From Glandiceps talaboti (Eukaryota > Hemichordata > Enteropneusta > Spengelidae), in NCBI RefSeq assembly GCF_964340395.1, contig NC_135555.1:4724501-4788500 (forward strand): a stretch of 64,000 nt of DNA, written 5' to 3'. The translations under genes were made by a program, and so were the position numbers. This document shows positions 13,602 through 25,770 of the stretch, one piece after another (position 1 is the stretch's first letter; the number at the start of each line of letters is the position of its first letter). The notes under the pieces were generated by a model. That model ran no database searches. It had not been told where the DNA came from and worked only from the letters and a program-made list of their open reading frames with translations.

Positions 13602-16600
13602 TCACACACACATACGCACACACGTCATCATCATGTGAACCTATATAAAAGATTGAAAATGAAGACTGTACTTACAAATAGAGGCTGTCCAGTGACCATA
13701 TTACAGTGTATGTCTTTTATATGTTACAAGGAATTCCATGAGACAGTTGGAAGGTTCAAGTGGATGTTTCGTCACTCGGAAGACATACAGTTACATGTTG
13801 TAGTTGGAAATCATGACATTGGATTCCATCACGAGTAAGTTAAGTTTATTTCTACGAAAAAGTACATTACATTTAAATAATAATTAAATTTAAATGTTAA
13901 TTTTAATTTAGATATACTGATCATTAATTGACAAATGAACATGTACTAACACTATAAAATTGTGGCAGAAACGGTAAGAAAGTTTGATCATGTCAGGATT
14001 ATTTACTGTACCTTGATTTTACCCGTTATTAAGGAACAAAAGTTGGAAGGAGAACAGCGTCTTGTTGAATGTATAATTAGAGTCTGAATATTCCAAAACA
14101 ACCAAAGGATTTACACAATCCTGTGAATTGTTAACTTCAACTCTAGTATTAACGTAATGTTACATCATATTTTGTTTTCTAGTGTCAGGCCTGATCTACT
14201 TAACAGATTTGAAATGGCATTTGACATTCCATCAGTGAAAGTATTGTCCATCAAAAATAACAAGTAAGTATTACCATAAAGTAAAATACTCTTAGTTGCA
14301 TGAATATCATATCACAAATAATACCTTTGTCTCAGTCCATATGACTTCATACAAACATATTGCTGCCAACAATGCTAATCCGTAGTGTTATCACTCACTG
14401 ACAAACAATAGCTCAAATTTTTGTGAAGATATTTTCCATTATATGTGATGAAATATAAACAATATCAAAAACTATGATGTTTCAATTCAAAATCAATGAT
14501 GATAACAGAGTAATAAGTTTATTGTCACTATTATGTAATTTGACAAAGAGTTGTAGCTGTCAGGGTATAGTAAATTCATGTAGTGTATAAATGTATTATT
14601 TCATATATCTAGCTATAGTTCTATAAAGAGTGTGAAAACATAACTGCAAAGTACATGTAAGTAACACAAATTTTGGTGAAAAACAAAGACAGTGTTTATA
14701 TCAGAGTAGAAACAACCAAAGGACAAATCTATTTTGAGAAAAAATTACACATGGTAGCAAGATATATTGTACACATGATTACAACATTAAAAGTATTTTT
14801 GAAAAAATGATGGGTTCATATTTGATGTAAAAAATAATGTGAAGTAAGAATTAGAGTGGACTTTCTATTTCTTTCCAGTTTTGTATTGTTAAACAGTATG
14901 GCTATGCAGGAAGATGAGTGTTATATGTGTGAGGGAGTAGAAGAAAAACTGGTGGAAGTTTCAGAGTGGTTGAATTGTTCACGATATTTAGATTACCAGA
15001 GCTTACATGCACTGCAGTGTGAGAAACACAAACTCCTGCCAAGCAGTGCTCCGATAGTATTACAAGTAAGTGTACTCAGACCAGTTTATTCAGAAATGAC
15101 AATGAAAATTTGTTATGATTGAAGATTTCATAAGTAGGTGTGTGAAATGGAGTCTTGATTATATGAATAACAACCGAATTAGGTGAAACTATTGTTATAC
15201 ATAATCACTGTAAACGTTGTAGATATCATAAAATATTACTCACTTTGCATAAACATTCAAGAAATCAATTTAATTCCATTATTCGAATATGAATGGTATA
15301 TACTCTACTCATTTTTTAAATACATGTTCTGCATGTGAATTGTATGAGCCTAGTTTTTAATAAACCGACAACTTATAGAATGGCTTGTTACTTTGGTTCT
15401 TGTTCATTTCCTATCTTGACTTTGCAAAAAAACTATCCTTCTTTGATTTCCTTGCTTGGCATGAGAGAAATGAGACAATATTTTGATACTAATAATTTGT
15501 ATACTGAATAATTTTCCAGCACTTCCCAATGTACAGGGAGTCAGATGCAATATGTTCTGGGGCAGATGCAGCTCCAGCTAAGGAAAAGGTCATCAAACAC
15601 CGAGAACGTTGGGAAGTTTTATCAAAGACTGCATCCGAAAAGGTAAAATAAACATTTCTTTCAATTTCATGGACGATGTTATTAGTGCGCCCTCTTGAGA
15701 CAAAATTATGGTTGCTTTTGTTTTTTCCTATGCAGCCCCTTTACAAACAAGACATACTTCTTTTTGCATTAGCAAGTATTAGGTATATTATAAATTTGTG
15801 CTTGTTTACAGTTGTTTCAATGGTTACAGCCACGGTATATTTTGAGTGGTCATACTCATCATGGTTGCCATCTTGAACACCAAAATGGAATTCCAGAGCT
15901 TACTGTGCCTTCATTTAGTTGGAGAAACAGAAACAACCCAAGCTTTATCCTGGTGAGTGATTCCAACAATCTGTCATGGATAAAATTTATCTACAGATAT
16001 TTTAAGAACTTGTATTTAAGAGTTAGTTGTGTAACTTTGACCAGATTTCCCTCAGTTCTGTAGTATCATTTCCTTGTGTTTACTGTTAATAATTTCATAC
16101 AAAAACAAAAACAAAAGAAATATTTGTGAATAATTCTTGGATTCAAAGGCAATATATTCTTGCTGTTGACCTGTGTCAGGGTAACAATTATCCCTTATAG
16201 AAACATACCATATACCATTACCACCTGTGCCATGTAGCTATCCATAACTATTTGTCATTTACTGTATGTTGATACGATAATAGTTAGTCTGTAAGGTACG
16301 CCATGACGGGGCGCCCTCACACATTGGTTTACCTCTTTCATAGATAGAGCAAGCTGGTGAGGGGAGAGCAACAAAGTGTATCTTACTCTTGTCTTGGTCA
16401 TCCTTTGTACTGTAACCAGGTTGCAAGCATTTATCTTGCTGTCTTTTTCTATAACAGCTTCTCTCTCTCTCACAGTCAATACTTACCATTTCCCTATTTT
16501 CCACATAGGCAAGGATTTCATCAGTCGACTTCTCCTTTACCAAGTGCTTCATCCCAAAAGAATCAACAGTCATAACTACATATATTATATTTGCTGTTAC

Positions 16601-16667
16601 CATGGTAATATTGATAATATTTACTGGATTACGACCCGGAAAGATTCAGAGATGGAAGTATCTCTGA
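12255..16667 (+). CDS. MPPE1: metallophosphoesterase 1 (GPI-glycan EtN-P phosphodiesterase, PGAP5)
   Basis: Eight exons with consistent phases: 12255-12472, 12970-13078, 13731-13834, 14183-14263, 14879-15065, 15520-15642, 15812-15952, 16509-16667; 373 aa. Calcineurin-like phosphoesterase motifs are intact: D56-x-H58 (FFSDPHLLG), GDLLDEG at 97-103, GNHD at 135-138, H234 in HFPMYR, GHTH at 287-290. Hydrophobic segments at about 9-30 and near the C-terminus ([18 protein letters not shown]) give the double-spanning, lumen-facing topology of the family. The known mammalian enzyme removes the ethanolamine phosphate on the second mannose of GPI anchors, acting at ER exit and cis-Golgi. The tail RWKYL has basic residues at -3 and -5, resembling a retrieval signal. 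TGA at 12240-12242 is an in-frame upstream stop, so ATG 12255 is the first usable start. Length is close to the vertebrate protein (about 396 aa). Confidence 0.97.
13459..13624. repeat. (TAAA)n followed by (CA)n in MPPE1 intron 2
   Basis: TAAA/TGAA tetranucleotides run to about 13534. After a short spacer, CA dinucleotides run from about 13550 to the end of the block. Confidence 0.95.
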
Positions 16668-16781
16668 CTGATAAGTTATTTTGGTGCCAAATCATAAATG
16701 CAATATAAATACCTTGAGGTTAAAATTCTAATCTTTTGGTTAATTTTTTTACAATTTCATATAAAACAATTCTCCAAGGCA

Positions 16782-16945
16782 ACTAGACTTATAGTAAGGT
16801 GTGGATCTGTGTGCAACAAAAGCCAAAGCTGACAGTATCTCTGGTGGTGCTTGGGTAAGCCCTTGACAGTGATTTTGGTGCTATGTGACCTAGGGTCACT
16901 TTCAAATGTTGGGAAATTGCCCAAGGGTGTAGCAGCTAGTCTATC
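16782..16945 (-). mobile_element. interspersed repeat, copy 2
   Basis: On the minus strand it reads AGACTAGCTGCTAC, CCCTTGGGCAATT, AGGGCTTACCC, TTTGGCTTTTGTTGC and ends ATAAGTCTAG. It is collinear with 7962-8104, with indels. It lies just 3' of MPPE1, probably in its 3'UTR or flank. Confidence 0.6.
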
Positions 16946-19484
16946 ATGAGGCAAGTGGCATAGAGACCAACTAATTACACTTTTGTCTCAATTGACATGA
17001 TACCAAAAATGTTATAGATTTATAAACATAACTTAGCTGAAATAATCTATAAAAGATTAGCTTTCAATATTATAACATGTTTGTGTGACCTAGCAAGTTC
17101 TTTTAGATCACCAAAGAAATAATGTACTGCTGCAGATTATTATATATAACATATTCATTTGTTTTTGTTTTTTCTTCATTTTCTTTCTTTATTTTCTTTA
17201 CTTGTTTACAAACTAGTAATGTTTCAGTTTTTCACAATTGTAAACAGATATCTGACACTTTTACTTTTCGTTTTTGTTACATATGATGATTAAGTCATTT
17301 TTAAAAATCTTGAGCATTGAATCACAGACAATGACAAGTGTGAGTGATATGGTGCAAGGATTAATATAAAAATAAAGGAAAATAATAACTCCTGTAGATC
17401 TTCAAATTTTTTTGCAATTGTATTAAAAAATTATCGATTTTGCATTTTGTTTTAGAAAAAACGTTTCAAAAAATTGTCATAGGTGATGTACAATATACAT
17501 GTACAAAAATATTGAATTTCTGCTAAAAATTTAGATAGAGGGACACTTTTTGAATAAATAGAGATTATATATTTAATTCAATCCATGATAGATGTAAACA
17601 TTAGGATTATTTTTTACTGTGTTCTTCTATAATAGATTACCATAAACAGATATTGCAATTAAAACCTATTTGACAACAAAAGTTTGAGATTTAGATGTAA
17701 GCCAGGTGATATCTGAATATATTGATGTATGTTGACATGTGTGAGTGGATGATACATGTTTCTATGACATTGTTTATGGTTAGGGACCAATGATATTTCA
17801 TAGAGTGTGTGATCAGTACTTTGTTAAATCTGCACTAGTTATAACTGGAGTATTATTGTTTCTATCAGACAACCATCAATAAATTCAGTGAAACTTGTTA
17901 ACATACCAATAATTAGACATTGTACATGTTAATTAGAGGTCTACTTTATTTATAAGTTGTGTAGTATACTAATAACTTGATATTGTGATTTCACTGGGGG
18001 TACTGAGTTTATGGTGTGGACCCAAAAATCAATATGATGATTTATTGCACCATAGTGATACGATGTATACTGCTACATAAATGTGTTTACTCACAGCCTC
18101 ACAGGTAATTCAGTACCCCAGGTGTACAGTATTATGACAAAATCATTGTATATCTAACAAAACCATTTCAAAAAAACATTCCAGTTGCAGCTAGTTTAGA
18201 GTTAATACCCTGTGGCAATATACTTACTTATTTATGTCATCAAAGTATAATAAAGATACATTCCTAGGACATAGGGAAATACAAGTGACCTAAGGGGCCT
18301 TGTCACTACAACTCTCCAAACACGAGTAGTAATACACCTTAAAAAAGGTCATGAGTATTTTCTGGTTGAATGAAGAAAAATATTAGGGAATAATATACTT
18401 ATACCTCCTAAAGTATAATTTATGTAAAATTGGGGAAAACTGATGGGGAATTGGAATGTCATTTGTAAATTATGTAAATTTCTCATGTTTGCTTAGTATC
18501 CCTTGTAACTGACTAGGTTTTGGTAGAATGGGACCTCAAAGTATGTGTGTGTGAATTGGATGGTGAGTGCTGTGATAAGCTTTAAGTAGATTCAAGTGTT
18601 GTTTGTAAAAGGGTATGAAAGTACAGCATTTATTCACTTTATACAAACATGATATATATATATAATTATAGATGTATTTACAATTGTATTTATGCAAATA
18701 ATATCCCCATTAGGCTTAAAGTACCCAAAACCCTCATCTGATTGTTTATAAATAACTAGTTAAAAAAAACTTCTGAGTTCAACTTAGGACAATTGAGGCA
18801 ATTCAGACTGTATATTCTATATTTCGTCTTATATGATATAAAGAAATGTACTCTTTTCTTTCAATCATTGAATAAAAAATGTTAAATTTTGCAAATGCTG
18901 TGATTGATAATTATTTTTTAGACATTGTTTCCTCAATACCAGTGATATATCATCATATATTTGAGAATACTGTAACAGAACCCTATTATGCATCATAGTC
19001 AGTATGGCGTCCTCATGAAATTTTTTCGCCTGCTTGCAATGTTCTTTTCAGCTGTTTTTTTTTAAATGGATATTTCATTCTTCTACAAGGAATTTCTCCC
19101 ATGAAAATTTTTCTATCCATATGAAATTAAAATATACAGAATAGTAACACCATAAATATAAATTAGCCTGTCTGTAAGAAATTATGATAATTAGAATAAC
19201 TATGTATATGTAAATTTCACCATCATTTAGTCAAAACTGTTCTTGCTGAGATCAATCATTGCAGTTTGTCTATGGACATTTTGATGTCAGTTTCCTGTAT
19301 GCTGGGCTTGTACCACTACATGTGAAGGTGCTGGATATCACCAGTTTCAGAAATTACCATAGATGTTTAAACTCTTTCACTCTGTAAGAAAAATAAAAAT
19401 ACATGCAATGTGAACAAAACTTGACAATTACATAAAACACCCAAATTTGACAATAGTGAAAAGCAACAGAAAAAATACAGTATA
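16946..19484. other. intergenic / 3' flank between MPPE1 and cytochrome b5
   Basis: AT-rich with no coding signal. A GGGGTACTGAGTT / AATTCAGTACCCC inverted pair (17996-18120) and a lone ACAGAACCC element end (18975) are the only structures noted. Confidence 0.6.
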
Positions 19485-19800
19485 GTGTGTACCAGAGCCC
19501 TTCATTCGAAAGACAATATCAGAGATGAAAGTGCGACTTTTGTTAGGATGGCTTTAGATAAACAGCATACTGCAGAAGTGGAAACAAAAACTTCAAAAAC
19601 ATTTTTAGAATTAGGTCATACAGTGCCACAATATACTTTTGTTCTGTTATATAATGCCGTTGTCCTTCCTCAGATTACATATAATTATGGGCAGTCTGTC
19701 GCACATATTTGAATTGCATTCTTCTGATTCAAAAGAAATTTGTTTATATCATGGCCTTCAACAAATGGACAGCACATACAATACCACTTTGGTATTATAG
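19485..19800 (+). pseudogene. possible scrap of a LINE reverse transcriptase C-terminus
   Basis: One frame reads FVLLYNAVVLPQITYN, resembling the LYNxLVLPhxxY block just after the RT domain of non-LTR elements. The next frame shows KEICLYHGLQQ. Stops and frame changes follow. The match is short and the call is weak. Confidence 0.35.
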
Positions 19801-20013
19801 ACATTTGGAAACAACATGGAGTACAACTTTTAGTTTCATAGGTTGTGCATGACACCCAGGCACTGTAGACTACTGGGAGCACTTTTTCACAATAAGCACT
19901 CATAACTAAGGTACACAACAAAATGTTATGAAGGATATTTAACTGTAGTGAATCCTTGTAAACTGCTAGCCTCTTTATGGCAATGATTAACAGACGCCCC
20001 CATGCATTATTTG

Positions 20014-20409
20014 TCATTTTGTCAGTGGAAATATATGCTCAGGCTTGCGATAATGCTGTAGTGATAATCATACACAAGGTGAGTTTGTTTATAAGTGGGT
20101 ATTTTCGGTTTCCCTTTTTCCCATTTAATTTTTGAATGTTTGATTCGGGGAGATAAAATATTGTTACGTACCTGAACCAGTTGACCAATACAATATTTGG
20201 CTAATAAACTATAGGCATCCTTGGAATGACCCTTATCTATGAAAGGCACAGTTGCATCAGTTCCTGTTAATGGAGATGTAATGTAGTGAGCAAATGCCTT
20301 CATCCATGCACAAATTATTATGTACATACATAGTGTTATCATAGTACATTATAAGTTTGGAACTGTGGTATCAGGAACAATACAGGGAATGTGAAGACAC
20401 AGATAGGCG

Positions 20410-20479
<70 letters not shown>

Positions 20480-22063
20480 ATTTTCTTGTAATAATGAAGC
20501 AATTTCTCATAAGGACAACTAGAATGCATGTCACTGTCTGTTTACCAGGTACTTGTATTTATCTTGTCCTATATAAATGCCAGAAACTTTTGACCTTGAG
20601 GGGACTAGCTTTGTGGTTTGTACACTGTTATTTGTCACCCATATTTAAATGCCAATTCATGTAATAACATTATCTAATTGTCTGTAAGCACACAGTACAA
20701 ACACAGTAATCTGACAATGACTGTGTTGAATTAAATGATAGCTTGTAAATATTTTGACAACAGCTTGACAAAATAATCAAGATAATTATGTCTTATATTA
20801 GTGTTTTGTTAGTCTGGGATGTCTCCCAATAATCATGAAGCACTCACATAGCATTGGAGGTGTATTCTAAACCCTGTTCTAAACTTATCATGTTTGTTGT
20901 GTGTTTAGTTTTTTGTATTAGTATTATATGTATTGTTTCTTGGTGCAAACGGCTGATTGGTGTTAATACCGAGTTGACATTTTTGTAGCAACATATAAAT
21001 ATTCGGAAAGAAGATTTTATGAGTATGATTGATTTCAAAAGCTGCCCAAAACAGGAAATGTAATTTGATGACAGGGCAATGAAGAGTTAATCTAATCTAA
21101 TCTGATCTCTTGTTTGATAGTTTTTAGCCTTATTCAGTTGTATAAGATAACATTTCATATCCCACTTTGAATGATACCCACCTGCAATTTCCATGATAAT
21201 TTCCTCTCCACCTGGATGCTGAAAATGCATAAATGAATGAATGAATGAATGAATGAATGAATGAATGAATGAATGAATGAATGAATGAATGAATGAATGA
21301 ATGAATAGACAAATTTGCATTTTAAACTGTTAACTATTCTAAAGTCCTCAAGAAGAATTAGCTGGCCTGATGTGTTACTAACTCTGTTATCTCTCGTATT
21401 CCTAAATGGAGTAAAACACCAGCATCGTTAACATGCAAACAATTAATATGCATAAAGTAATTATCTAATAGGTAGCACCACCTATAGCTAGTCTGGGGTT
21501 AGCTGCAATAATTGTAGCGTTTGATGTGATTTTGAGGGCTTTTTCGGCTGTTTTTGTGTCTTTTTTCGTTCCGACGTTTAACCCGAATCAAACGCTACAA
21601 TTCCTCTAATGCAAACGCAAATAGACGGAACCGATTCAGATCTGAATCGGCAAATATAGCAACGCATGCAGCATTTTGAAACGGGCGGCGCGGTACACTG
21701 ACACCGCTCACGTTTTCAATGTGGTCTCGTCTATTTGCATTTGCGTTACAGGAAATGTAGCGTTTGATTCGAGTTAAACGTCGGAACGAAAACAGAGGAA
21801 AAAGCCCTCCGACATCAAACGCTACAATTATTGCAGCTATAGTCTGAGGTAGAACAGAAGAGAGAGACCAAAAAAACAACAACAGATTGGTGGTGAAATT
21901 GCGAATATTCACATACATCGTGTGCCTAGTTGCTACTTACTTCTCTCACAAAACTGGTCACATCGTATACTTTGTTTAGAATCACCAACCAACATGAGTC
22001 AAAGTTATCGTGGTCACGCACTTCTCGCCATGTGTACGTCCGTGGAGACTTTTCGCTGTTCAT
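20014..22063 (-). CDS. soluble cytochrome b5
   Basis: Four exons on the minus strand: 22063-21941 (41 codons), 21218-21182 (37 nt), 20263-20172 (92 nt), 20055-20014 (14 codons with TGA); phases 0, 1, 0 agree and every junction has GT..AG. The 97-aa product has the full b5 fold order: YTWREVRDHD, CWLVILNKVYDVTSFV, HPGGEEIIMEIAG, DKGHSKDAYSLLAKY, IGQLVQ. The heme ligands are H42 (in HPGG) and H66 (in GHS), 24 residues apart as in microsomal b5. No C-terminal membrane anchor is encoded in the last exon (tail HYRKPEHIFPLTK), so this is a soluble form, unless a different last exon exists. A TGA nine nt before the ATG closes the frame upstream. It would pass electrons to desaturases or other oxidoreductases; the partner is unknown. 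It is divergent to TCAIM. Confidence 0.9.
20407..20476. repeat. (GC)6(AC)n microsatellite in cytochrome b5 intron 2
   Basis: GCGCGC run passing directly into about 29 AC repeats. Confidence 0.95.
21231..21306. repeat. (GAAT)n microsatellite
   Basis: About 19 GAAT units, beginning 10 bp from the acceptor AG of cytochrome b5 exon 2 (inside intron 1 on the minus strand). Confidence 0.95.
21500..21839. mobile_element. 340-bp inverted-repeat MITE with TA flanks, in cytochrome b5 intron 1
   Basis: The left end TAGCTGCAATAATTGTAGCG is mirrored exactly at the right end; arms are about 120-135 bp. Each arm itself contains an inverted pair built on GTAGCGTTTGA, so that word is present four times. A perfect 20-bp palindrome centred on AGATCT lies at 21631-21650. 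Flanking TA on both sides fits TA target duplication (Tc1/mariner- or Harbinger-type mobilisation, inferred). Confidence 0.8.
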
Positions 22064-22337
22064 TTCAGTTCAACGTACGTTGAGCGTTTTGGTTTGTTGT
22101 TGTTAACTTGTTTTTCTTTCATTTCCAGTCAGTTAATATTTTATGATTTGATTGCCACGAGTTAGAGGTCGGCATCCCGGGGGTCGGCATCTGTCAACAG
22201 AGGCTTGGCCAGGGGTGTTGGGTGGGCGGGGCTTTTTTAGGACTTGATTCAGTTGTCATCACGCAGAATCTCGGAATCCCTCTATTTACGGAACGAGAAA
22301 ATGACGTCAGAGGGATATCCTAACACTAACAGAGAAA
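22064..22337. promoter_or_regulatory. divergent promoter, cytochrome b5 (-) / TCAIM (+)
   Basis: Only 274 bp separate the cytochrome b5 ATG from the first ATG of the likely TCAIM leader exon. The segment is richer in G+C and CpG than its surroundings and has no TATA box in the usual place. It holds a full palindromic CRE, TGACGTCA, at 22302-22309. A shared bidirectional promoter is inferred. Confidence 0.6.
22302..22309. promoter_or_regulatory. palindromic CRE (TGACGTCA)
   Basis: Exact 8-bp CREB/ATF consensus in the interval between the two divergent genes. Binding is inferred. Confidence 0.5.
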
Positions 22338-22529
22338 ATGGCTACCGTTAGGTAGCAGAAGGCGATGTTGTTGTTACCTAGTACCTTCACAACTAACGCT
22401 TCATCTCCACAAAAATCCAGCATAAGTGCAGCACAAAACAGATGTGAGCTTGTTCGAAGTTACACGTCTGCGGGAGGATGGGCTACGTCTGAGAATGATC
22501 GGAATGACGATGTTTTCACGCAAATTTCG
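22330..22529 (+). other. probable TCAIM 5' leader exon with two upstream ORFs
   Basis: The exon ends at a GTAGGT donor (22530). It holds a 6-codon uORF (22338-22355, ATGGCTACC...TAG) and a second ATG at 22365, open through the donor (55 codons). Joined to the next acceptor (24049), this second frame is out of phase with the main TCAIM frame and stops past its ATG. The 5' limit is approximate. Confidence 0.5.
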
Positions 22530-24058
22530 GTAGGTGTCAATCATTTTGTGATGACAACATAAGTCCTTGACTTACATTTATGTTGAGATTACGGGATGCA
22601 TGTAGCATAGTGTCCACTCATTACAGGAGATGCAAATCAGGACTGTGCTAGGGTAGGGATCTGTCCTCTATTCCTGCTCCTAACTCCCCATCTTGAATAG
22701 AAATGTGTACACTGAGTTCTACGTTCGTGCGTATATCTCAGGCTCAAGGACCTTGTTTTCAAATTTCATCGATAAAGTTTCTGTAGGAACCCTAGGATTA
22801 GATATATATGAAATACTAATACTCACTTCGTTATAAAGTTTTTATCTTAAATAAATAAATTACCTGTCATGGACGATGCGTAGCTAGCAGTGTAACGGTT
22901 TAACCTCTATCAAAACAGGTTTTTGGAACTATGCCATACCTATGACCAACATAAAAACATGTTTACACCTTCCCACTGTTTATATCCCATCAAAATGGAT
23001 AAAAAATATGACATGACGTAAAGTTTTCAACTATGTTTTGTTTCTTTATCATTGTACACGATCTGTATCATATTTCTTTTACTCGGACATTTTGACTACC
23101 TGTGTATTTAATCTACCATCATACTTTCCACATAGCACGTTGAAAGGTAATAGAGCTGGGTTATTGTTATTTAAAATAGCTAAAACATGGCAAATGTCTA
23201 ATGTAATCTGTATACATGTATTTTTTTCTATTTTTTTAAAAAAGGTTTTCAATCATTAGTTTTTAAGTGTTTATTTGATGGTATGTGATCATTGCTATAA
23301 TTATATCTATGAACATGTAGGGGAATTCATTGGACTTTGTTCAATAATGAGAGGGTTCTTAGGTTACTATTTAAAAAACAAAAACAAGAGGCAGTTGATT
23401 TACAAAATATGGGCAGTCAAAAGAACAGTTGCAAACAGCTCCAACTTCTGCCAAAGAACAACATTTTGTTTAAACATGTCAGAGTGGTTAAGGCTAGCAC
23501 AAAGTACAGTAAAGTTTTGACATGTTTTTGCCTGCTAATATCCAAAACTATATCTGGCAGCATGAATTCTTTATTTAGACACTCAGGTCATTTTTTTCTG
23601 CATTGTTGACAAGACCATGTAAATTAAAATTGCAGAACCGCTGAATCATGGGAAGAATATGATTTGGATGTATATCGACATATATTGTGTATTTGTTTGA
23701 CACTGCTCATTTTCGTAACCACTTTGACCTCACAGTACAATAACAATATGCAAATTATGCTACACAAGTATATAAACAGAGAACACAAATGACGACTTAG
23801 TCATCTGACTTGCAAGCTTTCTATTGTCAGTGGTAACCAACTTAACCCTGACCCGTGCACCCTTGAATGAAAGACAGAAACTTTAATGCTTGTAAAAATG
23901 ATAAAAAAGACTGGTTTTCTTGGGGTCATGACAGGAAAGAAATAGGGCAAAATATATGCATCACCAGAAATCACTATGCACCATGGGGCATCATATTGGC
24001 TTTGAGGACATACTGATCATGGCAATATTTTGTTTGCTTTTTCTACAGTTTTGCACCT

Positions 24059-25718
24059 ATGTTCAGGTTAGCAGTCAATGTTTTTGGTTTGCGATTCCTT
24101 ACCACTGCTGAAGCCTCTACTGCATTGAGACCTTTCTATTTTGCTGTGCATCCCGATTTCTTTGGACAACATCCTAAAGAAAGGGTAAATTTAAATTTAG
24201 TTTAATTTGCTAATGAAAAGGGTAATAGTTTATAACTTACCATAAAGGGCACTTTTTACAATAATAGTGGGCATAGATCATGGTGGACTTTATAATATAA
24301 CTTGTATTGTTATACAAAACTAGAAAAATGGGGCAACAGAATTGACAGTTTGTGCCTTTCCTTCACATACAACAGTTCTTGTATCAATTTAGTTTATGAA
24401 TATACATATTTTCATTCTTTGAAGTAGCTTAATGTGCCAGGTCTTGCTTAAAAGCATGATTTCCTGTTATGGAACTTACCACAAAGAAGCCAGCTGGTTT
24501 TCACAAAGAGATTATGTCATTAGGTGTAACTTTCAAACTAATGTGACTTCAATAGTAGTGTGTTTGTGAAAGCTGATCAATCAACAACTTTTTCCTGTTT
24601 ACAGGCTGTGAATGAGACATCCCTGAAGAAACTGAACTCTTACCTAGAAGAATGCTTATGTGGACGCCATGATGTAGAACCAACAACCTTAACCTTCTAT
24701 CTTAGAAATAATCACAACTCAGTTGAAATTGTGCCAAAAACTTCAGGTAAATAAAACATACTTGGTAGTCATCAGATCTTGAACGATGTGAGTCAATCTA
24801 TACAGTCTGTTATCACAAAGAAGTCAGCTGTTTTTCACAAAGAGATTATGTGATGAATCTACCAGAAGAATATCTGACGTTGTATCACATGTCACACAAT
24901 GACAGAACCCTATGATGCATGAGTGCAAGTGTGGGGTACTTAGGATATTTGCATCGAATGCTTGTGGTGTTCTCTGTCCCACACTTTGTGAATGTAGCTA
25001 AAGTGCAGCAGAAAACACTGCAAACATGAATGCAAATATCCTTGAGTACCAACACTGCCACTCATGTGGCATTGGGTTCTGTATATGTGTTTATCCAAAA
25101 CAGAAAATTTGTGTAAATATCATACTGGCACAGTAACTGTGAGGTCATGTGTCGTCTTGTGCAAGGAATGACCACATACTCATTTACATATGATTTGCAT
25201 GCATGCATGTATACAATAACATTGAATTGTGCATGTACTGTTACTATTTATTCAGTTTCTTGTAATTGTTGTTCTAGTGAGAACTGTCAATAAAAACCAT
25301 CTAGCTGTCACATTTACATTGGAGTCTTCAGACGTTAGAACAACAGTACAGAAAATACTGAAATCTTGTAAAATACCTACAGAATATATCAAATCAATTC
25401 CTAATAAAGGAGCTTTCCCTAGACCAATAATATGGGACCCTACTTACTACTATTACACTGGACAGGAACCCCCAGCTGATGCATTTTACTCCCAATCAAG
25501 AGCAAAACCACAAACTTTGAGGTAAGTTTTCATCATTTCCTTTGTGTTGTTTTTGTTATTTGTACTTATTTTCCTATTTCATAATGCTGATACATTCACC
25601 CATTAATAATCTCATTTTGGTGTTTATGTTTGAAAATAGAGATTAGAGTGAAGTGATACAAGTACACATCAATACATGGTTACATTTGTTGCGAAGATTT
25701 GTCACAACTATTCTCATG

Positions 25719-25770
<52 letters not shown>

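Noticed and set aside
17996-18120. GGGGTACTGAGTT / AATTCAGTACCCC inverted pair as a MITE
   Set aside because: Only 13-15 bp of mirrored sequence, no target duplication and no second copy seen.
22365-22562. Frame in the leader exon as a possible TCAIM N-terminus
   Set aside because: Splicing at 22529 to 24049 puts it out of frame with TCAIM; kept as an upstream ORF instead.
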